Shown here: positions 1 through 9,641 of the stretch, piece by piece
How positions within the stretch are numbered: position 1 is the stretch's first letter
Layout: each line of letters starts with the position of its first letter
From: Micrasema longulum
Taxonomy: Eukaryota > Arthropoda > Insecta > Trichoptera > Brachycentridae
Reading direction: 5' to 3'
NCBI GenBank assembly: GCA_022494885.1
Contig: JAGVSM010003803.1
Coordinates: 62,001 to 126,000 of the forward strand
Length of the DNA stretch: 64,000 bases
Position numbers and translations under genes: made by a program
The notes under the pieces: model-generated
Seen by the model: the letters and a program-made list of their open reading frames with translations, nothing else
What the model was told of the DNA's origin: nothing
The model's database searches: none

Positions 1-705
1 TCGTCCGCAGAGAAATTTGATGGCTCAATGTTAGGTATATTTTCAATCTCCCAAAGTTGTTGCACAGCACAACCCAGTCGAGTGTCACCAATTACAGACA
101 ATAAATGTGACAGTAAATTAATTTGATTGCTCGAGTTAGCAGACAAGACTCTTCCCATTAAAATCCGGTATTTACGGCTGTCGGAGCCACTTCATCTCTT
201 TCTAATTTGCCTGAAAGAAGAAACTTGGGAAACAACTCACCGCCTATTAAAATATCAATGGGACGAGGTTGGTTATAACGATTATCAGCCAACACAATAT
301 TCGATAGGTGACGATATTGAGTAGTGATTTGGTGGGTTGGCATGTCACCGCAAATATGCTCTAGTGTGACAGCTTCGGTAAAATATACTGGATCTGGTTT
401 ACCCACTGGACGTAGCTTAATGCTCACTTAATGAGAAGAGGTAGTAGGTACCTGACCAATGCTTGACATCGGGGTATCTACGTTACATCGTTTTAAACCT
501 AATCTGTTTACGCAGCGATTTGAAATTATGTTGATTTGACTATCAGTATCGAGTAAAATACGAACGACTTGATAGTTGCCATAATAATCCCTTACTTCAA
601 CTTCAGCTGTCGCTAAGAGGACAAAAGAAGGTGTAGGGCGTGAGGCCGAATGCATATTGCTAAGAGTAGTAGCTAAATAATCCCACTTCGCCTGTTTATC
701 TGAGA
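1..705 (-). pseudogene. BEL/Pao pol start: aspartic protease region (partial)
   Basis: This is the minus-strand part of a BEL/Pao LTR-retrotransposon polyprotein covering the DUF1758-type aspartic protease and the start of the linker to the reverse transcriptase, which lies beyond the left edge. At 428-655 the translation has the LLATAEVEV strand followed by LLDTDSQ and the INIISNRCVNRLGL helix. The usual active site is LLDSGSQ, so D-S-G reads D-T-D here, which suggests an inactive enzyme. A stop separates it from 158-427 (PIDILIGGELFPKFLL), typical of the end of this domain. In another frame, bases 1-130 read QQLWEIENIPNIEP, the usual BEL linker motif. The frame changes show decay. The family and strand are clear; the exact 3' limit is off-window. 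Confidence 0.8.
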
Positions 706-714
706 GAGCTCATC

Positions 715-1186
715 TAACCTCTTTCACAACACGGACTATCTCTTCGTTCTAGTAACGAGAGAACCCTTTTAATACCCTGTCATCGCTCTAATTTTGCCTC
801 CTCTTTCACAGTAGTAGCCGCTCGATTGTGGAATAATCTACCCACTAATGTTAGAGACGCCCCTTTTTTATTTACATTTAAGTCAAGATTGAAATGTCAC
901 TATCTAAATATTTAAATTGTTCCTTTATCCTTCTTCTTTCCTTCCCATCCCCTCTCCTCTCTTCATAGTATAGTGTTATTTTTTTTTATACATATATTTA
1001 TTTTTGTTAATCTTTGCTTTTAATTTTTGTATAAAATTGTAAGATTCTATATGTCAATGTACTTGTTATTTTTTCAAACTGAACGGTTTGGGTAGGTAGG
1101 AAGAAATTGCCTTAAGGCAATATGCCCGCCCTTATATGTATATTTATTGTATATGTATATAAAGTGTCAAATAAATAAAAATATAA
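715..1186 (+). mobile_element. 5'-truncated LINE 3' end (family Y, copy 1)
   Basis: The + strand encodes the last about 45 residues of a non-LTR retrotransposon ORF2: the frame at about 782-908 contains SSFTVVAARLWNNLPTN and FTFKSRLK before a stop, the conserved C-terminal pattern of Jockey/CR1-like ORF2. It is followed by a 3' UTR and a tail of AAATA-type repeats ending near 1186. BEL/Pao coding sequence lies on both sides, so it inserted into that element. Copies of the same family lie at 23185-23305 (end of ORF) and 51530-51650 (tail only). I could not define a target-site duplication. Confidence 0.7.
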
Positions 1187-1423
1187 ATAGCTGGAATGAT
1201 ATAAATATTTTTAGAAGTGGAAGTGATAACTTCTGGTGAATTATGAACTTAGAGACGTTTGAAGAACACAAGTTTGTATTGTGACGTGAATTGCATTTTT
1301 TGCAATTGAAAGTTGATTTGCAATTTGATACGTTATGATTTGATCTAAGGCAGTTTACGCACAGTTTTAGTAGATTAACGACCTTCCAACGTTCTTTCGT
1401 GGGTTTCTCCTTAAACCGTTCGC
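1187..1423 (-). pseudogene. BEL/Pao gag zinc-knuckle segment
   Basis: Minus-strand BEL/Pao gag fragment. The translation shows ERWKVVNLLKLCVNCLRSNH and then a CCHC-type knuckle series (CKSTFNCKKCNSRHNTNLC), the conserved nucleic-acid-binding part that follows the DUF1759 domain in this superfamily. It is separated from the upstream gag by the family Z LINE insertion and from the downstream protease by the family Y insertion. Confidence 0.8.
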
Positions 1424-2058
1424 ACGACATGCAAAAAATCTTCACATTTCTAAATTTTGTTCCACGAAGTTCGGCAAAAGGTCTCTGGAATACATTGGTC
1501 ATATACAATTTAATAAACTGCCTGATGACCTTAAAAATGAAATGTCGAGTGGTAAATCTCAAAGACCAGAAATGAAGACCTATTTCTTGAATCTTTTTGA
1601 AAGTGATAGTTTTTAGCTCAGTTTCTGTGAATAGTCTATATATTGTGTTTTAGGTTTAAATGTTTTTCTTTTCTTTTTTTAATATTAAGTTCACAGAATG
1701 TTTAAATGTTTTTATTTTCTTTTTTAATATTAATTTCACAGAATGTTTAAATGTTTTTCTTTTCTTTTTTAATATTAAGTTCACAGATTGTTTGAATGTT
1801 TTTATTTTCTTCTTTAATATTAAGTTCACAGATTGTTTAAATGTTTTCTTTCCTTTTTTAATATAAGTTCATAGATTGTTAAAATTTGTTTAAATTTTTA
1901 TTGTTTAAATGTATACTATGTATTGTTACAAGAAATGTACTATTTTTTTATGTACCGTCCCAAATGAGTTTTCTCCGTACAACTCCTGGGAATATAATAT
2001 CATGATATTCATGTCTTATATGTTTTATTAATAAATAAAAAAAATAAAAAAAATATAT
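1424..2058 (+). mobile_element. 5'-truncated LINE 3' end (family Z, copy 1)
   Basis: The last 63 or so codons of a non-LTR ORF2 (1427-1615; EYIGHIQFNKLPDDLKNEMS, then a stop) are followed by a 3' UTR with a 45-bp tandem array and an A-rich AAATAAAA tail ending near 2058. The minus-strand copy at 31680-32885 matches almost perfectly and is longer. The insertion lies inside the BEL/Pao gag, between the minus-strand HFIY residues (about 2059) and the zinc-knuckle segment (about 1423). This is a typical 5'-truncated target-primed insertion. Confidence 0.8.
1681..1875 (+). repeat. 45-bp tandem array in LINE Z 3' UTR
   Basis: About four and a half copies of a 45-bp unit that reads TTCACAGAATGTTTAAATG followed by a T-rich stretch and AATATTAAG. 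Because 45 is a multiple of three it creates a false open frame with a 15-residue period. The same array occurs inverted at about 31870-32100 in the second Z copy, so it belongs to the element and not to the host. Confidence 0.85.
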
Positions 2059-2649
2059 AAAGTGATTTTCCGAACACAAAGGAGACGTTTGTGTATTTGC
2101 CAATAAGGTTGTTGAGGATTTCGGTTTGTTAAACAGCGTCTTCTTGGCGATGAGGTCAGGAGAACGATCTCTGGAAAGACGCGATCTCTCCAAAGCCTGA
2201 CATCTTTCTACAGGAAACTCTTGGAATGTTGAAAACCCTGGAAAATCTATCCCTTTAATGGATAATTCAAATGCTTTGCGTGAATTTTTATCGAGTTTAG
2301 TCAAAAGAGTGTGAAAGAGAATAAAATCTCAGTCAGATGTCGGAAGTCCTAATCCCTTTAGGATAGAAATATTTTCCATAAAAATGTCTAGAATTTTTCT
2401 TAACGCCTGAGGAGTATTAGTAGTAATTTGTATATTATATAAAATCTCTTCCCAACATAAAAATGCAAGATGTCGTTTATAATTATATCGCGCTACTAAC
2501 GCATCAAATGCGTCACGATAATTATTAGCCGTGATTGGATATGCTCGCATAATGTTTACAGGCTCCCCTGATAGTGACGATATTAAATATTGGAACTTTT
2601 CCACGTTCGATAAGTCGTTTCTACTGTGCACTAAACTTAAAAATAAATC
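2059..2649 (-). pseudogene. BEL/Pao gag, middle segment (DUF1759)
   Basis: Minus-strand gag between the PLE and LINE Z insertions. It contains the DUF1759 signature (LSNVEKFQYLISSLSGEPVN, then AYPITANNYRDAFDALVARY) and continues to GIDFPGFSTFQEF and the ESPLC-like end. One in-frame TGA at 2329-2331 stands where this family normally has Trp, so a single nonsense change, not a frameshift, splits the open frame. The first 13 bases of the segment (2637-2649) are one arm of the PLE target duplication. Confidence 0.85.
2637..2649 (+). repeat. Target-site duplication, left arm of PLE
   Basis: TTAAAAATAAATC here is repeated exactly at 5108-5120, on the other side of the Penelope-like element. Both arms are part of BEL gag codons, and reading across one of them with the element removed restores the gag frame. 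Confidence 0.9.
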
Positions 2650-2695
2650 TAAAACATTTAAGTTTGTAAGTGAAAATTCTTGATGGAAGTTCATT

Positions 2696-2747
2696 GTAAT
2701 TTATTATATAAATAAAACACGAGTGATACTTTAATCCACAAATTTGG
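2696..2747 (-). repeat. Inverted copy of PLE 3' tail
   Basis: Exact reverse complement of 5061-5112, placed directly upstream of the PLE reading frame. Partial, inverted terminal arrangements are known for Penelope-like elements. The right copy overlaps the start of the target duplication by a few bases, so the boundary is uncertain by that much. Confidence 0.85.
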
Positions 2748-4744
2748 AAAGCTATTAAAAACATTCAAGTCATTTCAAAAGACGCGGTAAATTTCTATGA
2801 AAGAATAATTAATACAACTGATGTCGTATTTGATAAAAATGAAATAAATGTCCTCGAAAAGGGATTAAAATATTGCCCCAATACACAACTAAACAAAAAA
2901 GATTACGAAAACCTAGCTATTGATACAGATATTGCAATAACCTCTAATATGGAAACGAAATACATGTGTTCCAAAATAATAAAACAAGATTTTTCAAAAC
3001 AAAATAAAACCGACTTAATAGAAACGCGCGTAATTAAATCCATCAAAAATAAAATTAAAGACAATCAACTTATAATTTCAAAAGCAGATAAAGGTAATAG
3101 CACGGTCATTCTCAATAAAAAAGATTACATTGAAAAAGTAGAAAACTTTTTAACTTCAAGTCAAGTAGTTTTACTTAAAAAAGACCCGACACCAAAATTT
3201 AATATCGAAGTAAAATCTTTGCTAAAATCCTGTAAAACCCTTATAAAAAATGAATATCAAATTCGAAACCTTAGTATAATGAACCCTCAATGCCCACGTT
3301 TATATGGACAGCCAAAAATTCATAAACAAGAAATGCCAATCCGACCAGTAGTTTCATATAATTCAGCTCCTGCATACAATTTAGCGAAATTCGGAAACAA
3401 TATTATTAAAAATAAACTTAAATTTAAACCGAAATTCGGAATAAAAAACTCAATGCAGTTAATTGACGAAATAAAAGACATTGTAGTGCCAAATAACGCT
3501 ATTTTAGTGTCATTTGATGTAGTTAGCTTATTTACAAATATTCCAACACAAGAATTAAAAATAGCCTTAGATAATCACATGGACACCAAAAACATTAATC
3601 CCGTAGAGAAATTAGAAATAAAAAATATTTTAGAACTTTGCATTGACCAAAACTTTTTCAAATTCAATGATAAATTTTATATACAACCTTGTGGATTATC
3701 GATGGGGAGTCCGATCTCACCTGTACTTGCAGAATTTTTTATGGATTTTATTGAAAATAAAATAATAAACCTAAAATTATTTCAATATGTTAAATTCTAT
3801 CGTCGATATGTCGACGATATCATTATTTTGTGGGTCGGAACGAAACGCCAGCTTGATATGTTCCTTTTAGAATTAAACTCAGTTAATAAGTCAATCCAAT
3901 TTACAATGGAGTTAGGAGGGGAAAAACTCAACTTTTTAGACTTAACGTTAAATATAGAATCAAACAAAATGCATTTCAATATTTTTAGGAAACCAACGTA
4001 TAGTGATAACATTATACATAATAATTCGCGACATCATATTTCACATAAATTGTCTGTATTTCACTCCTTAATTCATAGACTGTTATTCGTACCGCTTAAC
4101 AAACATAATTATAACAATGAGTTAAACATAATTAAATCTATCGCGATAAATAACGGATATAACAATACACTAGTTGATAACTTAATAAAAAAGAAACAAA
4201 AGCGTCTCGTAAACAATAAATTAACCCAAAGTTTGACACCAAAAAACAATAATAATAAAGACCGAAAGCGGTGGGCAAAACTTTCGTATATTGGAAAAAC
4301 TAGTGATAAAATTGGACAAATAATAAATAAAAATAAATGCACTGCAGCCTTTTATAATAATAATTCCTTAGCTAATTTGTTAGTAAATACTAAAGACAAA
4401 AAAGATAAGTTTTCCAACTCAGGAACTTACCTTCTTAATTGTAACGATGTAAAAATACATGCTACGTAGGCCAAACGGGTAGAGCCTTTAAAACACGCAT
4501 AAAAGAGCACATACAATCATGGTCTAATAATAAAGATAATTCAAATTTTGCCAATCATTTAATAGAAAACAAACATTCCTTCGAATTAAAAAATAATGTA
4601 AAAATAATTCATATTGCACCCAAAGGCCATAAACTTGACAAATTAGAAATTCTCGAAATTAATAGATTAAAAAATAAACCCGACGTAGAATTACTTAATG
4701 AACAGATAACACATGTGCATTCTCCATTACTTTACCCATTGTAA
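2745..4744 (+). pseudogene. PLE reverse transcriptase plus GIY-YIG endonuclease (one frameshift)
   Basis: Penelope-type ORF, about 665 codons. The frame is open upstream of the first Met at 2949 from at least 2745. Ordered motifs: KADKGNSTVILNKKDY (N-terminal PLE motif), LYGQPKIHK and RPVVSYNSAPAY, SFDVVSLFTNIP (motif A aspartate), GLSMGSPISP (motif B), RRYVDDIII (catalytic YVDD), LNFLDLTL and IFRKPTYSD. The frame stops at 4469, but the +2 frame continues immediately with CYVGQTGRAFKTRIKEH and ends at HSPLLYPL (stop 4742-4744), which is the GIY-YIG domain with its Arg and His. Comparison with the 55-kb copy shows one A missing from an A-run near 4455, so one 1-nt deletion separates polymerase from endonuclease. 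All polymerase residues are intact. Retrotransposition would use the endonuclease to nick the target and the polymerase to prime there. Confidence 0.93.
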
Positions 4745-5011
4745 TATAATTTTACTAATGACTTTTTACCCCTTGTTTTTCAGAAATCATTACAAAACCA
4801 CACTCACGAAGGATGGGACACCAACAATAAAATAAAATACTTAAACTCATTAAAATAACATTATATCCATTCATTTGTTAACCCATAGAAAATTTGTCGA
4901 TAATGATCCTTAAGATAAAAATAACTTTATTTAATTTACTTACATATAACTTTGAATTATGTATCCTTACCTCTGTTATGTATAAATACATTTAACTTTT
5001 TAATAAATATA

Positions 5012-5054
5012 CCAGTCTCGAAGATGTCGCGAAAGCAATGAAACCGGTCACTGG
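5012..5054 (+). ncRNA. Hammerhead-like fold in PLE 3' tail (degenerate core)
   Basis: Stem I can form between CCAGT (5012-5016) and ACTGG (5050-5054). A GTCGC-GAAA-GCAAT hairpin fits stem II (GCGAT in the 55.6-kb copy), and it is followed by GAAACCGGTC, the normal 3' core plus a minimal stem III, with cleavage expected after C5049. The 5' core reads CTCGAAGAT instead of CTGANGA, so activity is doubtful. PLEs are known to carry short hammerhead motifs. Confidence 0.45.
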
Positions 5055-5107
5055 ATATTCCAAATTTGTGGATTAAAGTATCACTCGTGTTTTATTTATA
5101 TAATAAA

Positions 5108-5120
5108 TTAAAAATAAATC
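5108..5120 (+). repeat. Target-site duplication, right arm of PLE
   Basis: Exact copy of 2637-2649. It reads on the minus strand as the Asp-Leu-Phe-Leu codons of BEL gag. Confidence 0.9.
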
Positions 5121-5510
5121 ATAAAACGCAGGAAACTCTTTTATTTTACCTGTAAATAAAGGTATTTTTACTAACGGCAATTTTGCGTAGTGCTTTTTTT
5201 CACACGATTCGGACTGGATTTCTTTTTTCAATGGTGGTAAAACCAGTCGCTTGATGTTGAAAATCTCACACACGATTTCACCCATTTGTTCCTGTATCTC
5301 ATTGTTCTCCCTTACGGCAACTTCATCTTCAGAAATTTCACACAAAAGTTTTATTTGCGTTTCGTTAAACATATCCATTATTGGATCTAGCCGCTCGCAC
5401 CACGATAAAAAACGTGGGATGTTTTCTGGATCGGACATAGCGTTTTTTCCCGATCGTAAAGCATCCTTCAATCTTTTGAGGCGCGTGATTTCGCCTAGTT
5501 GTATGAACAT
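5108..5510 (-). pseudogene. BEL/Pao gag, N-terminal segment
   Basis: Start of the minus-strand BEL/Pao gag. Met at 5508-5510 opens MFIQLGEITRLKRLKDALRS, a charged helical region rich in Glu (EISEDEVAVRENNEIQEQ), and continues to LPLVKIPLFTGKIKEFPAFY, the hallmark entry to DUF1759. The PLE interrupts it at 5107. The frame is open throughout this segment. Confidence 0.85.
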
Positions 5511-6300
5511 TTACGCTAACACCCATGATTCTAAGTTAAATGAATGAAAATGATTTTGAAGTTGCTAATGCTAAAAATTATCGTTTGCTTTGCGGGACGG
5601 GATATTATTGACGCGCGAAGCAGGTAGTTTAAAAGTTTTGATGCAAATAAAAAAAAGAGTGTGACGTAAAGGCTTACAGAGATTTATGTAAATGAATGTT
5701 GTTAATGTTTTTGTGATGATTATAGGTTAATAATATATTATATATAAATACAAATCAATTATATATTATGATACGATTAGAGTTTAATCGTTAACCAATG
5801 CAGGTTTATTTTCATCGACGACGTGTCGCGAAAGGGCAAAATGTCCGAATATATTAATTATCCGGTTCGCAAGATAGACCCAATGTTGGATGCTCGATAC
5901 CTTCGACCTCCGGACTGTAAACACGACCTGCCCTCTCGCGATACGCGTGTTCGAAGAAAACAGGGAACGTTTGATTTAAGGTAAACTAATTGACGTTATG
6001 GTTTTGAGTGTCAATCCTGGAATTAATGAAAGGAGTAAGGACTTACGATTTCCTCCCTTTGGCACTGGTCCAGAAAAACACTGTTATCGTTTGCACTGGT
6101 CACTTTGAACGTTTCCTTGTATGTTGGTGATTCGAAATCACTGTCACGCTCGCGGTACGGTTTTCGTTGTTGTGTTTTATTGTTGTGTTGTCACGCGTTG
6201 CTTTCTTGACTCGCCGCCAGGGAGGAGTAGGTACATTGGGATTCAAAACAAGGACCACCGGAATCAAAGGAAGGAATGGCTTGGCACTTGAATAAAAGAT
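5511..6300 (-). other. BEL/Pao leader and possible 5' LTR region
   Basis: This stretch lies upstream of gag and is less AT-rich (5800-6240) than its surroundings. It probably holds the leader, primer-binding site and 5' LTR of the BEL/Pao element. I could not identify LTR ends because the partner LTR lies off-window. No coding frame is convincing. Confidence 0.35.
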
Positions 6301-6302
6301 AA

Positions 6303-6345
6303 TAAATCCGGTCAATGGATATTACAAATTTGTGGATTGAAGTTT
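6303..6345 (+). mobile_element. PLE 3' tail relic
   Basis: AATCCGGTCAATGGATATTAC followed by AAATTTGTGGATTGAAGT matches the PLE tail at 5041-5080 with a few changes. No body precedes it. It ends in AATAAATGATAG. Confidence 0.7.
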
Positions 6346-6370
6346 AATAAATGATAGAATAACATAAAAA

Positions 6371-6605
6371 AATATGGTTTAAAGACAGACCAGCGAAGTT
6401 TCTAAATAAAAATAATGCATATTAAATTGTGGTACAACAAAAGGGTGCGTTTGTGTGTATTTGTCTGAAAGTAAGTTCAGGTGTGTGTTAGCGTGAGCAT
6501 CATTAAATAGCAAGTGAGAGCGTATCGCAGCCAGAAAGCATGATTCTTAATTTATTTTTAAATCAATTAAGGGACATGTTAAATATATCAATAGATTTTT
6601 TTTAA
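6371..6605 (-). mobile_element. LINE X 3' UTR fragment
   Basis: Reverse complement of about 30045-30320, the 3' UTR of LINE X: both share the GTTTAAAGACAGACCAGCGAAG block, a CA/TG-rich stretch, and the CTTAATTTATTTTTAAAT hairpin followed by ATATATCAATAGAT. No coding part remains. Confidence 0.75.
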
Positions 6606-7650
6606 AAACATTATAATTTGAGCATTACAGTTAATTTTATTTTATATATTTACATATACGCCCAATGGGCATTTTTATGGACACATTTATCCATAGAAAA
6701 TTATTACAACAAAATTAGAAAGACTCGATGGTTTATAGTAGACTTTGTGGGAGTGGAAGCGGGAGAGAAGTGTTTATAATTGAATTTGATTCAGTGATCG
6801 TTTGAAAGAAGACAACTTGTTTTCAAAAAAATCAAGACTGGTATGTTTGTTGGCAGACTTAAGAATTCTGGGCATAGGGGAATGAAAATCATAGTTAGTT
6901 CTATGGTTATCGGTATGAAAGAGTAAGTTTTGCCTGAGGTTTCTACAATGACAATGTTAATGACAATGTATTTAAATTTAGGTAAAAAATCATCGAAACA
7001 TTGAAACATTGAGAGAAGCAGATATTTAACTTTATTATTATTTTCATATTTTTTCTTTTCTTTTCTTTTACATTTGTTATATTTAACATAAATTAAATTA
7101 TTGCATAAACAATTTTCACACACACGAGTGTCCCACACTAATATACAAAGAAATCGTCAATATTTGTGTACATACTGTTTGTTTGCTCAAAAAAAAAAAA
7201 AGCCGGTTACAGAAAGGAATGTCTCCATGACGTTTGGAAGAGGCTTTTATCCAAACAAAAATTATGTAACTTTTTACTTTTAATATATCAGTATCAAGTT
7301 TGTAATTTGGTAAATATTTTACAAATAAAAAAAGAATCTATCACTCGGTTTATTCAATTCTATCAACTAACAACAATTATCTTATCTTAATTAAATTTTT
7401 ATTTCCCAATACTTTATAATCAGTAAAATACATTCTTCATCTATGACTTATACGTATAATGAAAATATATGTTTAATTACAAAATATTAAAAATATATTT
7501 TAAGTCTTTAAATCTACCATTGCAACCAATAAGAACTTTCTTATATGATTATGGGATTGACACATTGATTGGCAAAGGTAGAGAATTCATTTCCTAAATG
7601 TAATGTATAAATCTAGGCGAATGACTGATCTCGAAAATGTATAAAAAATC
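6606..7650. other. No feature recognised
   Basis: AT-rich intergenic sequence with A/T homopolymer runs. Short open frames here have low-complexity composition and I see no domain or splice structure. Confidence 0.5.
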
Positions 7651-7654
7651 ATTA

Positions 7655-7735
7655 AAAATTATTTCAATAAAAATGAACTACTTTGAACGACGTCACTAGT
7701 TTTCCGAAATCAATCAATGATATAGCGGAGTAATA
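7655..7735 (+). repeat. Repeat family E, fragment
   Basis: The segment with AACTACTTTGAACGACGTCACTAG and CAATCAATGATAT matches part of the longer family E copies at 15130-15555 and 38340-38760. Confidence 0.6.
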
Positions 7736-7784
7736 CTTTTTTTTTATTGAAAAAATATGAATAATTGAGTGTTCTTATTATTAA

Positions 7785-7950
7785 CTAAAATATTTAAATT
7801 TTCAGACCATTTCCTTAAAGTCGTAAATAACTTGTGCTGGAAAAATGGAAATCGAGTTGTGGTAGAGTGGGATTTGAACCTCAGACCTTCAGCCCGTGAA
7901 ACCACAATGCCCGTGAGTCCACACCAGGGACCACAACCTGGTTTAAACAG
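7785..7950 (-). mobile_element. tRNA-derived SINE family B, copy 1
   Basis: Reverse-oriented SINE. The TTTGAACCTCAGACC segment is the complement of a pol III box B, followed by the complement of a box A region (CACAACCTGG). It shares the GGAAATCGAGTT-GTAGAGT body with copies at 10755, 14835, 61870 and 62405. The right side runs into an AAATAAATAAAT stretch. Confidence 0.7.
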
Positions 7951-7999
7951 ATAAATAAATAAAAAATAAAAAATAATTAAGAAATTAATTGATCAACCT

Positions 8000-8128
8000 T
8001 ATTGGGTTTCAGGTGCAAATTCAATGTGAAACCACCTTAAAAAAATATTTTAAGTTGACCTTTTCAGGAATCGAACCCGGGACCTCACCTCAAGCATAGT
8101 GCCAACCACTACATCACGAGACATACTT
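8000..8128 (-). mobile_element. tRNA-derived SINE, family C-like, diverged
   Basis: GGAATCGAACCCGGGACCTC is a reverse box B and ACCACTACATCACGAGAC a reverse box A region. The body (GTGAAACCACCTTAAAAAAATATTTTA) resembles family C. Confidence 0.6.
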
Positions 8129-8159
8129 TTTACCATTCGATTTTCTATTTTAGAATTTT

Positions 8160-8290
8160 CATCTGAGACCAGCCAGTCGAAAACACTTGTCCAGAATTCT
8201 GGTTCTATTTCTCACACAAGACTGTGTTCTCCATTTATCCGGCCGTAAACAATATTCAAGATTTTTATGTGGAAGTAACAGCACCTTGCT
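8160..8290 (+). repeat. Repeat family F, copy 1
   Basis: The block TTGTCCAGAATTCTGGTTCT, then ACACAAGACTGTGTTCTCCAT and CCGGCCG, recurs in diverged form at 31480-31575 and 56025-56095. It has no coding potential; it is probably a short nonautonomous element. Confidence 0.55.
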
Positions 8291-8506
8291 TATAATGAAC
8301 GAGAGTTTTATTTCACAAGTGGATTTTGTTTTCTGGCAATCTATTAGGAGTTAACATAAGTTGTGTTCGTTTTTTTTTACAAATTAAAAAATGAGCACTA
8401 AATGTAAAATGAGAAAAGTCATTTGCAGGCAAATTTTCTGCTCTACAAGATGCTGTATTTTCATACGTCACATGTATTATTTTATTTGATTACAAGCATT
8501 CAAAAT

Positions 8507-8625
8507 CGAATGTCAAGTAAACGAAAGTGAACAATTTCGACACCTCGTTCTGTTCGCGTCTAATCTAGGGAATAAAGCTGCCAAAGCTGCTCTTGATATT
8601 GTGCAGGATACGGTGAAAATACTAT
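8507..8625 (+). pseudogene. Mariner transposase N-terminal fragment
   Basis: The + frame reads VNESEQFRHLVLFASNLGNK followed by AAKAALDI, matching the first helix-turn-helix of mariner-type transposases (pattern EHFRHILLFEFNRGIKAAEAAR). It aligns with 56847-56940 in this window (DESEHFRDIFLFAFDRGNKA). The rest of the transposase is missing. Confidence 0.7.
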
Positions 8626-8924
8626 CAATTTTTGACTCATCTCATTATTTTACAACAAATTTTACAACCCTTGCATTCAAATTAAATAATGTCGTCGCTG
8701 CACTGGAAAGGAAAAGTAACCAGGCGATATGTAGCAACTTTGTAACTTTTCTGTTGAAGAGCCCTTTAAATTTTTTTTTTTATTATTAACAAAAAAATCT
8801 CACACATACGCATTATTTTAGCGAGATTCCTACCTAATTTAAAAAAAAAGGTTTTTTTATTTTTGGTAATGAGAATAGAGTTTGTTTGAAAATGTCCTAA
8901 CAAAACAAAACGCTTCAAAATATC

Positions 8925-9178
8925 ATCATCATCATCATCGTTCCCCTTCTGCGCCTAATGGTGCACAGGGCACTGCATTGATACACCAATCACAGCGTAT
9001 CTTGATATTTTTTGTTACATGAAGGTAAGATGATCAGTCTTACGTCCAGGGACTATGATATATTCTAGTGTGAAAACAACCTTTTTAAATCAATATTTCA
9101 CATCAACCATGTCGGGAATCGAACCCAAGACCTCTTGCATGGCAGGCTTACGCGCTGAACATTACACCACGAGGCCGA
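8925..9178 (-). mobile_element. tRNA-derived SINE family C, copy 1
   Basis: Full-length reverse copy. At the right is the tRNA-like head (GGAATCGAACCCAAGACCTC; ACACCACGAGGCCGA), in the middle a body with CCAGGGACTATGA and GATGATCAGTCTTACG, and at the left the tail with GGTGCACAGGGCACTGCATTG. It ends in an ATC microsatellite (about 8925-8940). The sense-strand counterpart lies at 19905-20170. Confidence 0.8.
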
Positions 9179-9429
9179 AAGTAGAATTATAATCCAATAA
9201 ACCAGTTTTATTTTGGATACATTACCAAATTTAATATGTAATTCTACCAATTGTCTGCATACACAATAAATAAGTTTTTTTATTGTTACTAAAAAAAAAC
9301 ATTAATTGGCTCTTCTGTATATATATATTATACAAAATAACAAAAATTCTCAATTGAGATAAATTTATTTACACAGGAAAAATTTATTTATTTATATATA
9401 GAAAAAGGTAAAGATGATATTAACATTTT

Positions 9430-9612
9430 GACAGGTGCCGTGGTCCAGTTGGTTACAGTCAACTGTGAAACTGGCGTCGCGGGTTCGATTCCCGCCAGTT
9501 ACAAGAAAAAAATCAAAAAAATATTTTTTTCTCAATTGATCTGGGTGTTGTGGTGAATTTTTGATTACCTCCTTCCATATCCCCTCTATCCCACCTGCTG
9601 ACAAGCTTAAGG
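9430..9612 (+). mobile_element. tRNA-derived SINE family A, copy 1
   Basis: The tRNA-like head has box A (GTGCCGTGGTCCAGTTGG) and box B (GCGGGTTCGATTCCCGC, 9479-9495). It is followed by a body TTTTTTCTCAATTGATCTGGGTGTTGTGG that is shared with the copy at 46532. The acceptor stem does not pair, so it is not a functional tRNA. Confidence 0.85.
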
Positions 9613-9641
9613 GGCTTAGCGGGTTATTCCTTAAAAAATAA

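Larger units (their letters stand above)
2650..5107 (+). mobile_element. Penelope-like element, nearly complete
   Basis: The element is bounded by perfect 13-bp target-site duplications. From the left it has a 46-bp outer segment (2650-2695), a 52-bp inverted copy of its own 3' tail (2696-2747, reverse complement of 5061-5112), one long reverse transcriptase plus GIY-YIG ORF (2745-4744), a 3' UTR, and a 3' tail with a hammerhead-like fold (5012-5054). The outer segment and inverted tail are also found in the second copy at 55198-55335, so they belong to the element. The insertion disrupts BEL/Pao gag, so the PLE is younger. Confidence 0.92.

Noticed and set aside
1660..1866. Open frame with a 15-residue repeat
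   Set aside because: It is a reading of the 45-bp array in the LINE Z 3' UTR and recurs inverted at 31882-32097; not a gene.
8925..8945. ATC repeat as a regulatory signal
   Set aside because: It is the microsatellite tail at the end of SINE C; the AAT run after the copy at 19905 is its equivalent.
9430..9505. Possible tRNA gene (A and B boxes present)
   Set aside because: The ends do not form an acceptor stem, and a SINE body follows. The same applies to 46532, 19905, 62405 and 63777.
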